From contig NZ_BBQH01000016.1 in NCBI RefSeq assembly GCF_018397995.1, forward strand, positions 62,001-126,000: 64,000 nt of DNA, written 5' to 3'. This DNA comes from Rhizomonospora bruguierae. Lineage in GTDB: Bacteria > Actinomycetota > Actinomycetes > Mycobacteriales > Micromonosporaceae. This document shows positions 9,543 to 18,232 of the stretch, piece after piece. The notes beneath the pieces are model-generated. The model did no database searches, was not told where the DNA came from, and worked only from the letters and a program-made list of their open reading frames with translations. How positions within the stretch are numbered: position 1 is the stretch's first letter; every line of letters starts with the position of its first letter. Position numbers and translations under genes: made by a program.

Positions 9543-12458
9543 GTGGCGGGGCGGGGAACGGGACTGGCCGCGGCGCTCGCCCGCGAGGTGCGGGGTGAGG
9601 TCCGCTTCGACACCGGCAGCCGGGCGGCGTACTCCACGGACGCCTCCAACTACCGGCACCTGCCGATCGCGGTGGTCTGCCCGGCGGATGTGGCGGACGC
9701 GGTCGCGGCGGTGGCGGTGTGCGCGGCGCACGACGCGCCGGTCGTCTCCCGGGGCGGCGGGACCGCGCTGGCCGGGCAGAGCTGCAACGAGGCCGTGCTG
9801 CTGGACTGGTCCAAGTACGTCAACCGGGTCGAGTCGGTGGACGAGGCCACCCGCACCGCGGTCGTGCAGCCCGGCATCGTGCTGGACGATCTGAACGCGA
9901 TCACCCGCCGGCACGGCGGGCTCATCTTCGGACCGAAGCCCGCCACGCACACCCACTGCACGATCGGCGGCATGATCGGCAACGACTCGTGCGGGTCCAC
10001 CGCCCAGTGGTCGGGTCCGGTCTCGGCGAACGTCCGCCGGCTGGAGGTGCTCACCTACGACGGACTGCGGATGTGGGTGGGCCCCACCAGCGACGAGGAG
10101 TACGCGGCGATCCAGCGCGTCCCGGGCCGCCGGGCGGACATCTACCGGCGGCTGCGCGACCTGCGCGACCGGTACGCGGAGCAGATCGCCACCCGGTTCC
10201 CGGACATCCCGCGGCGCATCTCCGGCTACGACCTGACCTCGCTGACCGAGGAGCGCGGCTTCAACCTGGCCCGCGCGCTGGTCGGTACCGAGTCCACCTG
10301 CGTGACCGTGCTGCGCGCCGAACTGGCGCTGCGCCCCGAGCCGCCGTACCGGGCGGTGGTGCTGCTGGGCTACCCCGACCTCGGGTCGGCCGGCGACGCG
10401 GTGCCGGCGATCGTGCCGCACGGCCCGATCCAGCTCGAAGGGCTGGACGACAAGCTCGTCCGGTACGAGCGGGAGCAGGGCCGCAACCTCGCCGCGATGC
10501 CGCTGCTGCCGCCGGGGAACGCGTGGCTGATGGTCGAACTGGGCGGCGAGTCGGCGGACGAGGCCACCGACCGGGCCCGGGCGCTCGTCGCCGACCTGGA
10601 CCACACGCAGGCCCGCCTGATCACCGACGGCGGGCAGCGGGCGCGGCTGCAACGCCTGCGCGAGGTGGCGCTGGCCAGCACTTCCCGCACACCCGGCGGT
10701 CCGGACACCTGGCCGGGATGGGAGGACTCCGCGGTCGCTCCCAACGAGGTGGGCGCCTACCTGCGCGAGCTGACCGGACTGCTGAACGAGTTCGGCTACG
10801 GCGACGCGAGCCTCTACGGCCACTTCGGCCAGGGCTGCGTGCACACCAGCATCCCGTTCGACCTGACCGACGCGGACGGGATCGCCGCGTACCGGCGGTT
10901 CGTGGAGCGCGCCGCCCGGCTCTGCGTGGCGCACCGCGGCTCGCTCTCCGGCGAGCACGGGGATGGGCAGTCCCGCGCCGCCCTGCTGTCGGTCATGTTC
11001 GGCCCGGAGATCGTCACCGCGTTCGAGGAGTTCAAGGCGGTGTTCGACCCGGCCGACCGGATGAATCCCGGCCGGATCGTGCACCCCCGCCCACTCGACG
11101 CGGACCTGCGCCTGGGCGCCGACTACGCCCCGGCCCAGCCGCCCACGCACTTCCGGTACTCCACCGATGGCGGCAGCTTCGCGCGGGCGGCGCTGCGCTG
11201 CGTCGGCGTGGGCGAGTGCCGGCGCACCGACCCGCGCGGCGAGGTGATGTGCCCGAGCTACCTCGTGACCCGCGAGGAGGAGCACTCCACCCGGGGCCGG
11301 GCGCGGTTGCTGTTCGAGATGGCCACCGGCGAGACCATTGAGGACGGCTGGCGCAGCCGGGCGGTGCACGACGCGCTGGACCTGTGCCTGATGTGCAAGG
11401 GATGTCGCAGCGACTGCCCGGTCGGCGTGGACATGGCGACGTACAAGGCGGAGTTCCTGTCCCACCACTACGCCGGCCGGGTCCGCCCGGTGGACCACTA
11501 CTCGCTGGGCTGGCTGCCGGTCCTGGCCCGCGCGGCGGCGCTGGCCCCCGGCGTGGCAAACGCCGCAACCCGGATACCCGCGCTCAAGCGGCTGGCCGGC
11601 ATCGACCCGAAGCGCACCGCGCCCCGATTCGCGCACGCCCGCATCGACCGGTGGCTGCGCCGCCGGCCCCCGCGCGGCTCCGGGCACCGCGGGCCGGTGC
11701 TGCTGTTCCCGGACACGTTCAGCACCGCGTTCGCCCCGGGCGTCGTCGCGTCGGCCGTCGGCGTCCTGGAGGCGGCCGGGTTCCGTGTGGTCGTGCCCCC
11801 CAGGGCCGTGTGCTGCGGACTCACCTGGATCTCGACCGGGCAGCTGGCCACCGCCAAGCGGGTGCTGCGCCGGACCGTGGACGCGCTGGCCCCCTTCACC
11901 CGGGCCGGCATGCCGGTGGTCGGCCTGGAACCGTCCTGCACCGCCACGCTCCGCTCGGACCTGCCCGAGCTGTTCGGCGACGACCAGGACGCCCGGCGGC
12001 TCACCAGGCACACCCGCACCCTGGCCGAGCTGCTGGTCGAACGGGCACCCGACTTCACCCCGCGGCTGCGGGAGCCGGTGGAGGCGGTGGTGCAGAAGCA
12101 CTGCCACCATCACTCGGTGCTCGGCTTCGACTGCGACCAGCGGCTGATGGCCGCCGCCGGGGTGCGGGTCCGGGACCTGCCGGGCGGGTGCTGCGGGCTG
12201 GCCGGCAACTTCGGCATGGTCCCGGAGCACCGGGACGTCTCGATCGCCTGCGCGGAGCGGGAACTGCTGCCGGCGATCCACGCCGCCGGCCCGTCCGCCG
12301 TCGTGCTGGCCGACGGGTTCTCCTGCCGCCTCCAGATCGCCGACACCGGCACGGGGCGGCGCGGCGTCCACCTGGCCGAGCTGCTCAACGCCGCCGTGCG
12401 CGGCACCCCGCTCGGCGAGTACCCGGAGCGGACGCTCGGCCCGCGGCGCGAGGCGTGA
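9543..12458 (+). CDS. FAD-linked oxidoreductase fused to iron-sulfur subunit (GlcD-GlcF/D-lactate dehydrogenase type)
   Basis: 971 residues. The N-terminal FAD_binding_4 (PCMH) domain (SRGGGTALAGQSCNEAVLL) and an FAD-oxidase C-terminal domain (GHFGQGCVH, SGEHGDGQSR) resemble GlcD and bacterial D-lactate dehydrogenases. From about residue 615 there is a ferredoxin-like cluster (CLMCKGCRSDCPVGVD), then two CCG cysteine-rich modules (VCCGLTW about 757, GGCCGLAGNFG about 883) typical of GlcF/LutA subunits. The fusion resembles YdiJ-type enzymes that oxidise D-2-hydroxyacids and pass electrons to quinone. GTG 9543 lies 1 bp after the upstream stop, so the pair is translationally coupled. The exact substrate (D-lactate, glycolate or D-2-hydroxyglutarate) is uncertain. 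Confidence 0.88.
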   Translation: MAGRGTGLAAALAREVRGEVRFDTGSRAAYSTDASNYRHLPIAVVCPADVADAVAAVAVCAAHDAPVVSRGGGTALAGQSCNEAVLLDWSKYVNRVESVDEATRTAVVQPGIVLDDLNAITRRHGGLIFGPKPATHTHCTIGGMIGNDSCGSTAQWSGPVSANVRRLEVLTYDGLRMWVGPTSDEEYAAIQRVPGRRADIYRRLRDLRDRYAEQIATRFPDIPRRISGYDLTSLTEERGFNLARALVGTESTCVTVLRAELALRPEPPYRAVVLLGYPDLGSAGDAVPAIVPHGPIQLEGLDDKLVRYEREQGRNLAAMPLLPPGNAWLMVELGGESADEATDRARALVADLDHTQARLITDGGQRARLQRLREVALASTSRTPGGPDTWPGWEDSAVAPNEVGAYLRELTGLLNEFGYGDASLYGHFGQGCVHTSIPFDLTDADGIAAYRRFVERAARLCVAHRGSLSGEHGDGQSRAALLSVMFGPEIVTAFEEFKAVFDPADRMNPGRIVHPRPLDADLRLGADYAPAQPPTHFRYSTDGGSFARAALRCVGVGECRRTDPRGEVMCPSYLVTREEEHSTRGRARLLFEMATGETIEDGWRSRAVHDALDLCLMCKGCRSDCPVGVDMATYKAEFLSHHYAGRVRPVDHYSLGWLPVLARAAALAPGVANAATRIPALKRLAGIDPKRTAPRFAHARIDRWLRRRPPRGSGHRGPVLLFPDTFSTAFAPGVVASAVGVLEAAGFRVVVPPRAVCCGLTWISTGQLATAKRVLRRTVDALAPFTRAGMPVVGLEPSCTATLRSDLPELFGDDQDARRLTRHTRTLAELLVERAPDFTPRLREPVEAVVQKHCHHHSVLGFDCDQRLMAAAGVRVRDLPGGCCGLAGNFGMVPEHRDVSIACAERELLPAIHAAGPSAVVLADGFSCRLQIADTGTGRRGVHLAELLNAAVRGTPLGEYPERTLGPRREA

Positions 12459-12475
12459 TTAGCCCGCCAGGGGTG

Positions 12476-12898
12476 ATGCCGGACTACCCGGCCACGCACG
12501 AGGCTGCCAGGGTGACTATCGCGGACTTCTTCGAGCAGCTCGGGCACCGGGAGCATGAGGTCCGGCTGGAGGGCGTGCGGGGCAGCATCCAGTTCGAGAT
12601 CGAGCGTGGCGACAAGGCGGCGGGCGGTGGGCAGCCGGTCGACACCTGGTTCCTGCGCCTGGACCGGGGTGACATCGAGGTGGCGCACGAGCGGCGCCCG
12701 GCGGACTGCGTCGTGCGCACCGGCGAGGGGGCGCTGGCCCGGATCGCCCGTGGCGAGGAGAACGCGATCGCCTCGCTGCTGCGGGGCGCCGCGCTCGTGG
12801 AGGGCAACCTGTACCTGCTGGTCTCGTTCGAGCGGCTGCTCCCGTCGCCACCCGGGACCCGCGACCCACGCGCCCGCTACCAGGAGGCGTTCCGATGA
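12476..12898 (+). CDS. SCP2 sterol-binding domain protein
   Basis: About 140 residues. The sequence has the SCP2-like pattern: an N-terminal helix (VTIADFFEQLGH), an amphipathic beta-sheet (GSIQFEIERG, LDRGDIEVAH, ADCVVRTGEGALARIARG) and a C-terminal helix ending LLVSFERLLP. Actinobacterial proteins of this type bind lipids or act as small accessory proteins; the ligand is unknown. ATG 12476 is chosen. GTG 12455, which overlaps the preceding stop, would add 7 residues, and neither has a good ribosome-binding site. It overlaps the next gene by ATGA. Its place between an oxidoreductase and a glycogen-debranching enzyme does not explain its role. Confidence 0.75.
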   Translation: MPDYPATHEAARVTIADFFEQLGHREHEVRLEGVRGSIQFEIERGDKAAGGGQPVDTWFLRLDRGDIEVAHERRPADCVVRTGEGALARIARGEENAIASLLRGAALVEGNLYLLVSFERLLPSPPGTRDPRARYQEAFR

Positions 12899-14973
12899 GC
12901 CGCGAACAGAACCGGATCCTGGACGGCAACACGTTCGTGGTCAGCGACGACCGCGGCGACATCGAGGCCGGTCCCACGGCGGTGGTCGGCCTGTTCTCCA
13001 TCGACACCCGGTTCCTGTCCACCTGGGTGCTGACCATCAACGGCGAGCGGACCAGCGCCCTGTCGGTGGACGACCTGCAGTACTACGAGGCCCGGTTCTT
13101 CCTCGTCCCCGGGGTGGCCGGGCAGTACGTCGACTCGAAGCTGTCGATCATCCGGCAGCGCTCGCTGGGCATCGGCCTGTTTGAGGACCTCACCCTGCTC
13201 AACCACAACGAGGTCGGGGTCGACCTGACCGTGCGCATGCAGGCCACCTCCGACTTCGCCGACATCTTCGAGATCAAGAATGAGCTGACCAAGAAGGGCA
13301 AGTACTACGCCGAGCCGCGGGACGACCGGCTGCGGCTGGGGTACGAGCGGGACACGTTCCGCCGCGAGACGATCATCACCAGCAGCGTGCCCGCGGCGTT
13401 CGACCCGCAGGGGATCACCTTTCAGATCCACCTGGAGCCGGGCGAGAAGTGGCACACCACGCTGACCGTGAGCGCGGTGGCGGTCGGCCCCGACGGCCAG
13501 GACCTGCGCCTCGGCCTGTCGTCGCAGAGCCGGGAGAAGGGCGACCTGGCGGTCGACCTGAACCAGTGGCTGACCCGGGCGCCCACGCTGAACAGCGACT
13601 CCCGCAGCCTGGTCGAGACCTACAAGCGCAGCCTGGTGGACCTGGCGGCGCTGCGGTTCCCGCCGCTGTCGCTGGGTGGGCCCGCCCTGCCCGCCGCCGG
13701 CCTGCCCTGGTTCATGGCGGTGTTCGGCCGGGACAGCATCCTCACCAGCCTCCAGTCGCTGCCGTTCACGCCCGAACTGGCCGCCACCACGCTGCGGGTC
13801 CTCGGCCTGACCCAGGGCAGCCGGTTCGACGACTTCCGGGACGAGGACCCGGGCCGGATCGTGCACGAGTTGCGGTACGGCGAGTCGGCCGCGTTCGAGG
13901 AGCAGCCCCACTCGCCCTACTACGGCACCGCCGACGCCACCCCGCTGTTCGTGATTCTGCTCGACGAGTACGAGCGGTGGACCGGCGACCTGGACCTGGT
14001 GCGGTACCTGGAGTTCGAGGCGCGGGCCGCGCTGGACTGGATCGAGACGTACGCGGACCTGCTCGGCAACGGCTACATCTGGTACGAGCGGCGCAACCAG
14101 GACACCGGCCTGGAGAACCAGTGCTGGAAGGACTCCTGGGACTCGATCTCCTACCACGACGGCCGGCTGCCCGGGTTCCCCCGCGCCACCTGCGAACTAC
14201 AGGGGTACGCGTACGACGCCAAGCTGCGCGGCGCCCGGCTGGCCCGGCGCGCCTGGAACGACCCGGGTTACGCCGAGCGCCTGGAGAAGGAGGCGGCCGA
14301 CCTCAGGGAACGGTTCAACCGGGACTTCTGGGTGGAGAAGGGCCAGTTCTACGCCCTCGCGCTGGACGCCGACGGCCAGCAGGTGGACGCCCTGTCCTCC
14401 AACATGGGTCACCTGCTGTGGAGCGGCATCGTGCCACAGGACCGCGCCACGAAGGTGGCCGAGCACCTGGTCGGTCCGCGGCTGTTCTCCGGCTGGGGCG
14501 TGCGCACGCTGGCCGTGGGGGAGGGCCGGTACAACCCGATCGGCTACCACGTCGGCACCGTGTGGCCCTTCGACAACTCGTTCATCGCCTGGGGCCTGCA
14601 GCGGTACGGCTTCCGCGAGGAGGTCGCCAAGATCGCCACGGGCATCTTCGACGCGGCCAACTACTTCCAGGGCCGGCTGCCCGAGGCGTTCGGCGGCTAC
14701 CCGCGGGAGCTCACCAAGTACCCGGTGCAGTACCCGACGGCGTGCAGCCCGCAGGCCTGGTCCACGGGGACCCCGCTGCTGCTGCTGCGGACCCTGCTCG
14801 GGCTCGACCCGCACGGCGACCACCTGGTGGTCGACCCGGCGCTGCCCCCGGACCTGGGCCGGATGGAGTTGCTGGACATCCCCGGCCGCTGGGGCCGGGT
14901 GGACGCCTTCGGCCGGGGCCGCGCCACCCTGCACAGCAAGGAGGTGGAGCGCTCGCCGGACGGCGAACGGTAG
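12895..14973 (+). CDS. Glycogen-debranching enzyme / amylo-alpha-1,6-glucosidase family protein
   Basis: 692 residues. The N-terminal domain of about 200 residues (ILDGNTFVVSDDRGDIEAG, SIDTRFLSTW) is the N-terminal glycogen-debranching module. The rest is an (alpha/alpha)6 barrel of the amylo-alpha-1,6-glucosidase type (GLPWFMAVFGRDSILTSLQ, YYGTADATPLFVILL, NQCWKDSWDSISYHDG, GTVWPFDNSFIAWGL). Expected to hydrolyse alpha-1,6 branches in glycogen or a related glucan in the cytosol; some relatives act on other alpha-glucosides. AGGAGG lies 8 bp before the ATG, which overlaps the SCP2 stop, so it is the last gene of the operon starting at 7778. Confidence 0.88.
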   Translation: MSREQNRILDGNTFVVSDDRGDIEAGPTAVVGLFSIDTRFLSTWVLTINGERTSALSVDDLQYYEARFFLVPGVAGQYVDSKLSIIRQRSLGIGLFEDLTLLNHNEVGVDLTVRMQATSDFADIFEIKNELTKKGKYYAEPRDDRLRLGYERDTFRRETIITSSVPAAFDPQGITFQIHLEPGEKWHTTLTVSAVAVGPDGQDLRLGLSSQSREKGDLAVDLNQWLTRAPTLNSDSRSLVETYKRSLVDLAALRFPPLSLGGPALPAAGLPWFMAVFGRDSILTSLQSLPFTPELAATTLRVLGLTQGSRFDDFRDEDPGRIVHELRYGESAAFEEQPHSPYYGTADATPLFVILLDEYERWTGDLDLVRYLEFEARAALDWIETYADLLGNGYIWYERRNQDTGLENQCWKDSWDSISYHDGRLPGFPRATCELQGYAYDAKLRGARLARRAWNDPGYAERLEKEAADLRERFNRDFWVEKGQFYALALDADGQQVDALSSNMGHLLWSGIVPQDRATKVAEHLVGPRLFSGWGVRTLAVGEGRYNPIGYHVGTVWPFDNSFIAWGLQRYGFREEVAKIATGIFDAANYFQGRLPEAFGGYPRELTKYPVQYPTACSPQAWSTGTPLLLLRTLLGLDPHGDHLVVDPALPPDLGRMELLDIPGRWGRVDAFGRGRATLHSKEVERSPDGER

Positions 14974-14986
14974 CGGCCGGGCCCGC

Positions 14987-16078
14987 TCAGCGATTGACGA
15001 GGTACAGCGCGACGACGGCGGCCACCAGCGCGAGCGCCGCGACGACGGTCGCCGCGATCTTCGCCGCGCTGTACGGACGCTCACCGATCACCTCGCCGGT
15101 GCGGGCGTTGACCAGCACCTGGTACGAGCGGCCGGCGTGCAGGTACGCGGCGATCCAGACGGGCAGCAGGAGCAGCTTGTACATGACGTCGGAGTAGGCG
15201 GTGTCGACCGAGGTCACCCGCTGCTCGTCCCCGCCGATGTCCCGCCGGCAGTCCCGTTCGATGACCGGCGCCATCCGGTTCTTGGCCCCCACGAGGCCGG
15301 CCTCCGGCTCGGTGTCGTACCGCAGCGCGTGGTACCCGGCCAGGTACGCCGCCTGGTACGGGACCGCCTCGGCCAGCGGCCACGGGGTCAGCCGGTCCAG
15401 CTGCTTCTCGGGCAACCGGGTGGTGGCCGGAACGAGCACGTCGTCGAAGTCCCGGCTCACCCGGCCGCTGGCCGGGTACCACCGGGTGCGCCGCACCTGC
15501 CGGGTGCGCCGCTCCGACTTGCCGTTCACCGTCACCGTGTACGTCTCGGTCACGTAGTAGTACACGCCGCGCTGGCCCAGGTAGTCCGAGACGGTGTGCG
15601 CGTCGAACGTCCAGTGCGGCAGGTACGTGCCCTTGAGCGTCTCCGCCTCGGAGACCTTCTTCAGGCTGTTCGGCGCGAACCACCGGGACCGGCACCAGGC
15701 GCCGAGCGCGGTGCGCACGCCGGCCCGGTCCACGGCGAACGGCAGCACCGCCTCGGGCGCGACGAGCTCCCCCGCCCTGGCCTCGGCCACCAGCGGCGCG
15801 GCGCAGAACTGGCACCGCTCGGCCAGCGCGTCGCTCTCCGTCCGGGCGCCGCAGCCCGGGCAGACGAACACGTACGCGCCCACGCTCGCCACCGGCTTGC
15901 GCGGCAGGGTCGCCAGTTCGGCGAACGGGTGTTCCCGCACCTCCCGCACCGGCCCGGCGATCTGCTGCTGGTGCCCGCAGTACGGGCAGCGCAGCACCGT
16001 CGTCCCCGGTGCGTACTCGACCCGCGCGCCGCAGCCGCCGCACTGGTACGACGGTGGCGAGACTGCCGTGTCGCTCAT
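14987..16078 (-). CDS. Zinc-ribbon membrane protein (YdjG-like)
   Basis: 363 residues. Two zinc ribbons lie at the N-terminus: CGGC...CPYC (about residues 13-34) and CPGC...CQFC (about 74-95). A conserved middle region follows (YLPHWTFDAHTVSDYLGQRG), then one C-terminal membrane segment ending LYLVNR. The same arrangement occurs in B. subtilis YdjG, whose gene is next to the SPFH gene ydjI, as here. It is sometimes labelled PriA-like only because of the ribbons; no helicase motifs are present. GAGGGAG precedes the ATG. The gene lies 19 bp downstream of the SPFH gene on the same strand, so it is a two-gene operon probably acting at the membrane. Confidence 0.75.
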   Translation of the reverse strand: MSDTAVSPPSYQCGGCGARVEYAPGTTVLRCPYCGHQQQIAGPVREVREHPFAELATLPRKPVASVGAYVFVCPGCGARTESDALAERCQFCAAPLVAEARAGELVAPEAVLPFAVDRAGVRTALGAWCRSRWFAPNSLKKVSEAETLKGTYLPHWTFDAHTVSDYLGQRGVYYYVTETYTVTVNGKSERRTRQVRRTRWYPASGRVSRDFDDVLVPATTRLPEKQLDRLTPWPLAEAVPYQAAYLAGYHALRYDTEPEAGLVGAKNRMAPVIERDCRRDIGGDEQRVTSVDTAYSDVMYKLLLLPVWIAAYLHAGRSYQVLVNARTGEVIGERPYSAAKIAATVVAALALVAAVVALYLVNR

Positions 16079-16097
16079 CGCGCCGCTCCCTCGTCGC

Positions 16098-17213
16098 TCA
16101 CTGCGGCGGCAGCGGCGGCGGGACGCTGGCCAGGACGGACGCCAGTTCGGGCAGCTGCCCGGCCGGCTGCCACTGGGCCATTCCGGCCCGCCAGACCAGC
16201 GTCTCGGCGCTCAGCGTTCCCGCGCCGGCCCGCTCGGCCAGGCCGCCGAGGTCGAACGGGCCCTGCCGCTGGCCGGCCACGCCGACGTACCACTGCGCCT
16301 GGTTCGGCAGCGGCGGCGGCTCGGCGGCAGCGGGTGCGCCCGCCGGGGCGCCACCACCCGCCATGCTGCGCGCCACCTGCTGACCGACCGCCATCCCCAT
16401 GCCGAGCCCGATGCCGCCGCCCGCGCCGCCACCCGGGTTCTTCGCCGCCTCCTCCAGGGCGTTGGCCGCCTGGTACCGGGTGTACCGGTCCAGGTCGCCG
16501 ACGGCGCCCATGCCGGTCCGCTTGTCCAGGGCCTGCTCCACCTCCGGCGGCACGGAGATGTTCTCGATGACGAACTTCGGGATCGCGATGCCGACGTCGG
16601 ACAGCTCCTCGGTCAGCACGGCGGCCAGCCGCCGGCCGATCGCGTCCTGGTGCGCGGCCAGGTCCAGCAGCGGGACCCCGGCGGTCGCGAGCGCCGAGCC
16701 CAGCCGCCCCACGATGAGTTGGCGCAGGTACTCCTGCACCTCCTCGGTGCGGAACTGCGGGTCGGTGCCGACCAGCTCGCGCAGCAGCTTCTGCGGATCC
16801 GCCACCCGGGTCGCGTAGGCGCCGAACGCCCGCAGCCGGACCACACCGAACTCCGGGTCGCGCACGATGACCGGGTTCTGGGTGCCCCACTTGAGGTCGG
16901 TGAACTGCCGGGTGTTGACGAAGTACACCTCGGCCTTGAACGGCGAGTTGAAGCCGTACTTCCAGCCCTTCAGCGTGGACAGCACCGGCAGGTTCCGGGT
17001 CTCGAGGGTGTACGTGCCGGGGGTGAACGCGTCGGCGATCTGCCCCTCGTTGACGAACACCGCCGCCTGCGACTCGCGCACGACGAGCTGGGCGCCCATC
17101 TTGATCTCGTTCTGGTACCGGGGGAAGCGCCAGACGATCGTGTCCCGGCTGTCGTCCAGCCACTCCACGATGTCGATGAACTCGCCCCGGAGCTTGTCGA
17201 TCAGCCCCACCAC
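16098..17213 (-). CDS. SPFH-domain protein with C-terminal GYF_2 domain (YdjI-like)
   Basis: 371 residues from GTG 17213 (GTG 17210 also possible), with AAGGGAAGGGGGG upstream. The N-terminal part (VEWLDDSRDTIVWRFPRYQN, GAQLVVRESQAAVFVNEGQ) is the SPFH domain of the YdjI or virion-core-like family. Helices follow to about residue 260, then a Gly/Met/Ala-rich linker and a C-terminal GYF_2 domain (WYVGVAGQRQGPFDLGGLAE, TLVWRAGMAQWQPAGQLPEL). B. subtilis YdjI recruits PspA to stressed membranes and ends in a zinc ribbon; here the ribbon is replaced by GYF_2, a peptide-binding module. No pspA is present in this locus. It is co-transcribed with the zinc-ribbon protein downstream. Confidence 0.8.
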   Translation of the reverse strand: MVGLIDKLRGEFIDIVEWLDDSRDTIVWRFPRYQNEIKMGAQLVVRESQAAVFVNEGQIADAFTPGTYTLETRNLPVLSTLKGWKYGFNSPFKAEVYFVNTRQFTDLKWGTQNPVIVRDPEFGVVRLRAFGAYATRVADPQKLLRELVGTDPQFRTEEVQEYLRQLIVGRLGSALATAGVPLLDLAAHQDAIGRRLAAVLTEELSDVGIAIPKFVIENISVPPEVEQALDKRTGMGAVGDLDRYTRYQAANALEEAAKNPGGGAGGGIGLGMGMAVGQQVARSMAGGGAPAGAPAAAEPPPLPNQAQWYVGVAGQRQGPFDLGGLAERAGAGTLSAETLVWRAGMAQWQPAGQLPELASVLASVPPPLPPQ

Positions 17214-17291
17214 GCCCCCCTTCCCTTCGCGCCCCCGGCGGGTAGGCGCCCCGGTGACGATAGCAAGCGACCGCCACCGCATCCCACCTGC

Positions 17292-17362
17292 CGATCTTGG
17301 AGTGGTGGTGCCGGTATCGCGCGGATTCGCCCGCTCCGCGGCCCACCGCGCGTCCAAGATCG
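17292..17362. repeat. 71-bp intergenic repeat, copy 1
   Basis: Bounded by perfect 10-bp inverted repeats (CGATCTTGGA at 17292-17301, TCCAAGATCG at 17353-17362). About the first 28 bases match copy 2 at 31461-31531 with only a few differences and in the same orientation; the interior differs. Both copies are exactly 71 bp and both lie between divergent genes, here the SPFH gene and the amidotransferase. The rest of the 17214-17430 gap holds no ORF I would call. Confidence 0.8.
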
Positions 17363-17430
17363 ACGAGGTGGCCGCGTTTCCGGTAGGGTCCGGCTCGCCG
17401 GCCGTCGGGCACGGGAGTCGAAGGAGAATC

Positions 17431-18201
17431 ATGCTTCAGTCCGAGCCCACTTCCGCAACCGTCGCGGGGCGTCGGGGGCGGCTTGTCGCGTCCTATTCGA
17501 TGGACGCGGAGCAGAGCTCCAGCTGGCTCCGGGAGTTCCTCCACACCCTGGCGAAGAACGCGGCCGCGGCGGCGGAAGCGGCCGGGGCGCAGGTTGTGCT
17601 GGTCGACGCCGCCCGCCCGCTCGGCGACCCGGCGGACCTGGTGCGCGACGCGGACGGCGTGCTCATCCTCGGCGGCGCCGACCTGGATCCCGCCACCTAC
17701 GGGCAGCCGCGCCGGGTGAGGAACCTGTACGGCCTCGACGCCGCCGCCGATGCCTTCGAACTCGGACTGGCCCGCGCCGCGCTCGACGCCGGTCGACCCG
17801 TCCTCGGCATCTGCCGCGGCATGCAGGTACTCAACGTCGCCGCGGGTGGGTCACTGATCCAGGATCTGGGCCCCGGGACGATGCACAACATCGAATCCGA
17901 TAACTCGACGATGACCACCCACGGCATCGGGATCATCCCCGGCACGCTGCTGGCCGGCATCTGTGGGCGCGCGCGCCTCGACGTCCGCTCCGGCCACCAC
18001 CAGGCCGTGGACGCCGTCGGTGCGGGGCTGCGGGTCTGCGCGACCGCGAGCGACGGGATCATCGAGGCCATCGAGGGAACCGAGGGCTGGGCGCTCGGCG
18101 TCCAGTGGCACCCGGAAGACCCCGACGCCGACCCCGGTCATCTCGCCACACTGATGACGGCATTCACCACGGCCGCCAACACCGCCCAGACCAGGCGGTG
18201 A
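17431..18201 (+). CDS. Class I glutamine amidotransferase, gamma-glutamyl-GABA hydrolase type (peptidase C26)
   Basis: 256 residues from ATG 17431, with AAGGAG 5 bp upstream; an open frame extends farther upstream but overlaps the divergent SPFH gene. It carries the nucleophile elbow GICRGMQVLNVAAGGSL (Cys about residue 128) and the His-Glu pair in QWHPED. The overall pattern (LILGGADLDPATYG, SGHHQAVDAVG) matches PuuD-like hydrolases, which release glutamate from gamma-glutamylated amines such as putrescine intermediates. No puu genes are nearby, so the substrate is inferred only from the family. Confidence 0.88.
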   Translation: MLQSEPTSATVAGRRGRLVASYSMDAEQSSSWLREFLHTLAKNAAAAAEAAGAQVVLVDAARPLGDPADLVRDADGVLILGGADLDPATYGQPRRVRNLYGLDAAADAFELGLARAALDAGRPVLGICRGMQVLNVAAGGSLIQDLGPGTMHNIESDNSTMTTHGIGIIPGTLLAGICGRARLDVRSGHHQAVDAVGAGLRVCATASDGIIEAIEGTEGWALGVQWHPEDPDADPGHLATLMTAFTTAANTAQTRR

Positions 18202-18232
18202 AAGTCCCGCGGGCGGCCAGCCGCACGACGGT

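Noticed and set aside
14987-16078. PriA-like helicase
   Set aside because: Only zinc ribbons are shared; there are no Walker or helicase motifs, and a C-terminal membrane anchor is present.
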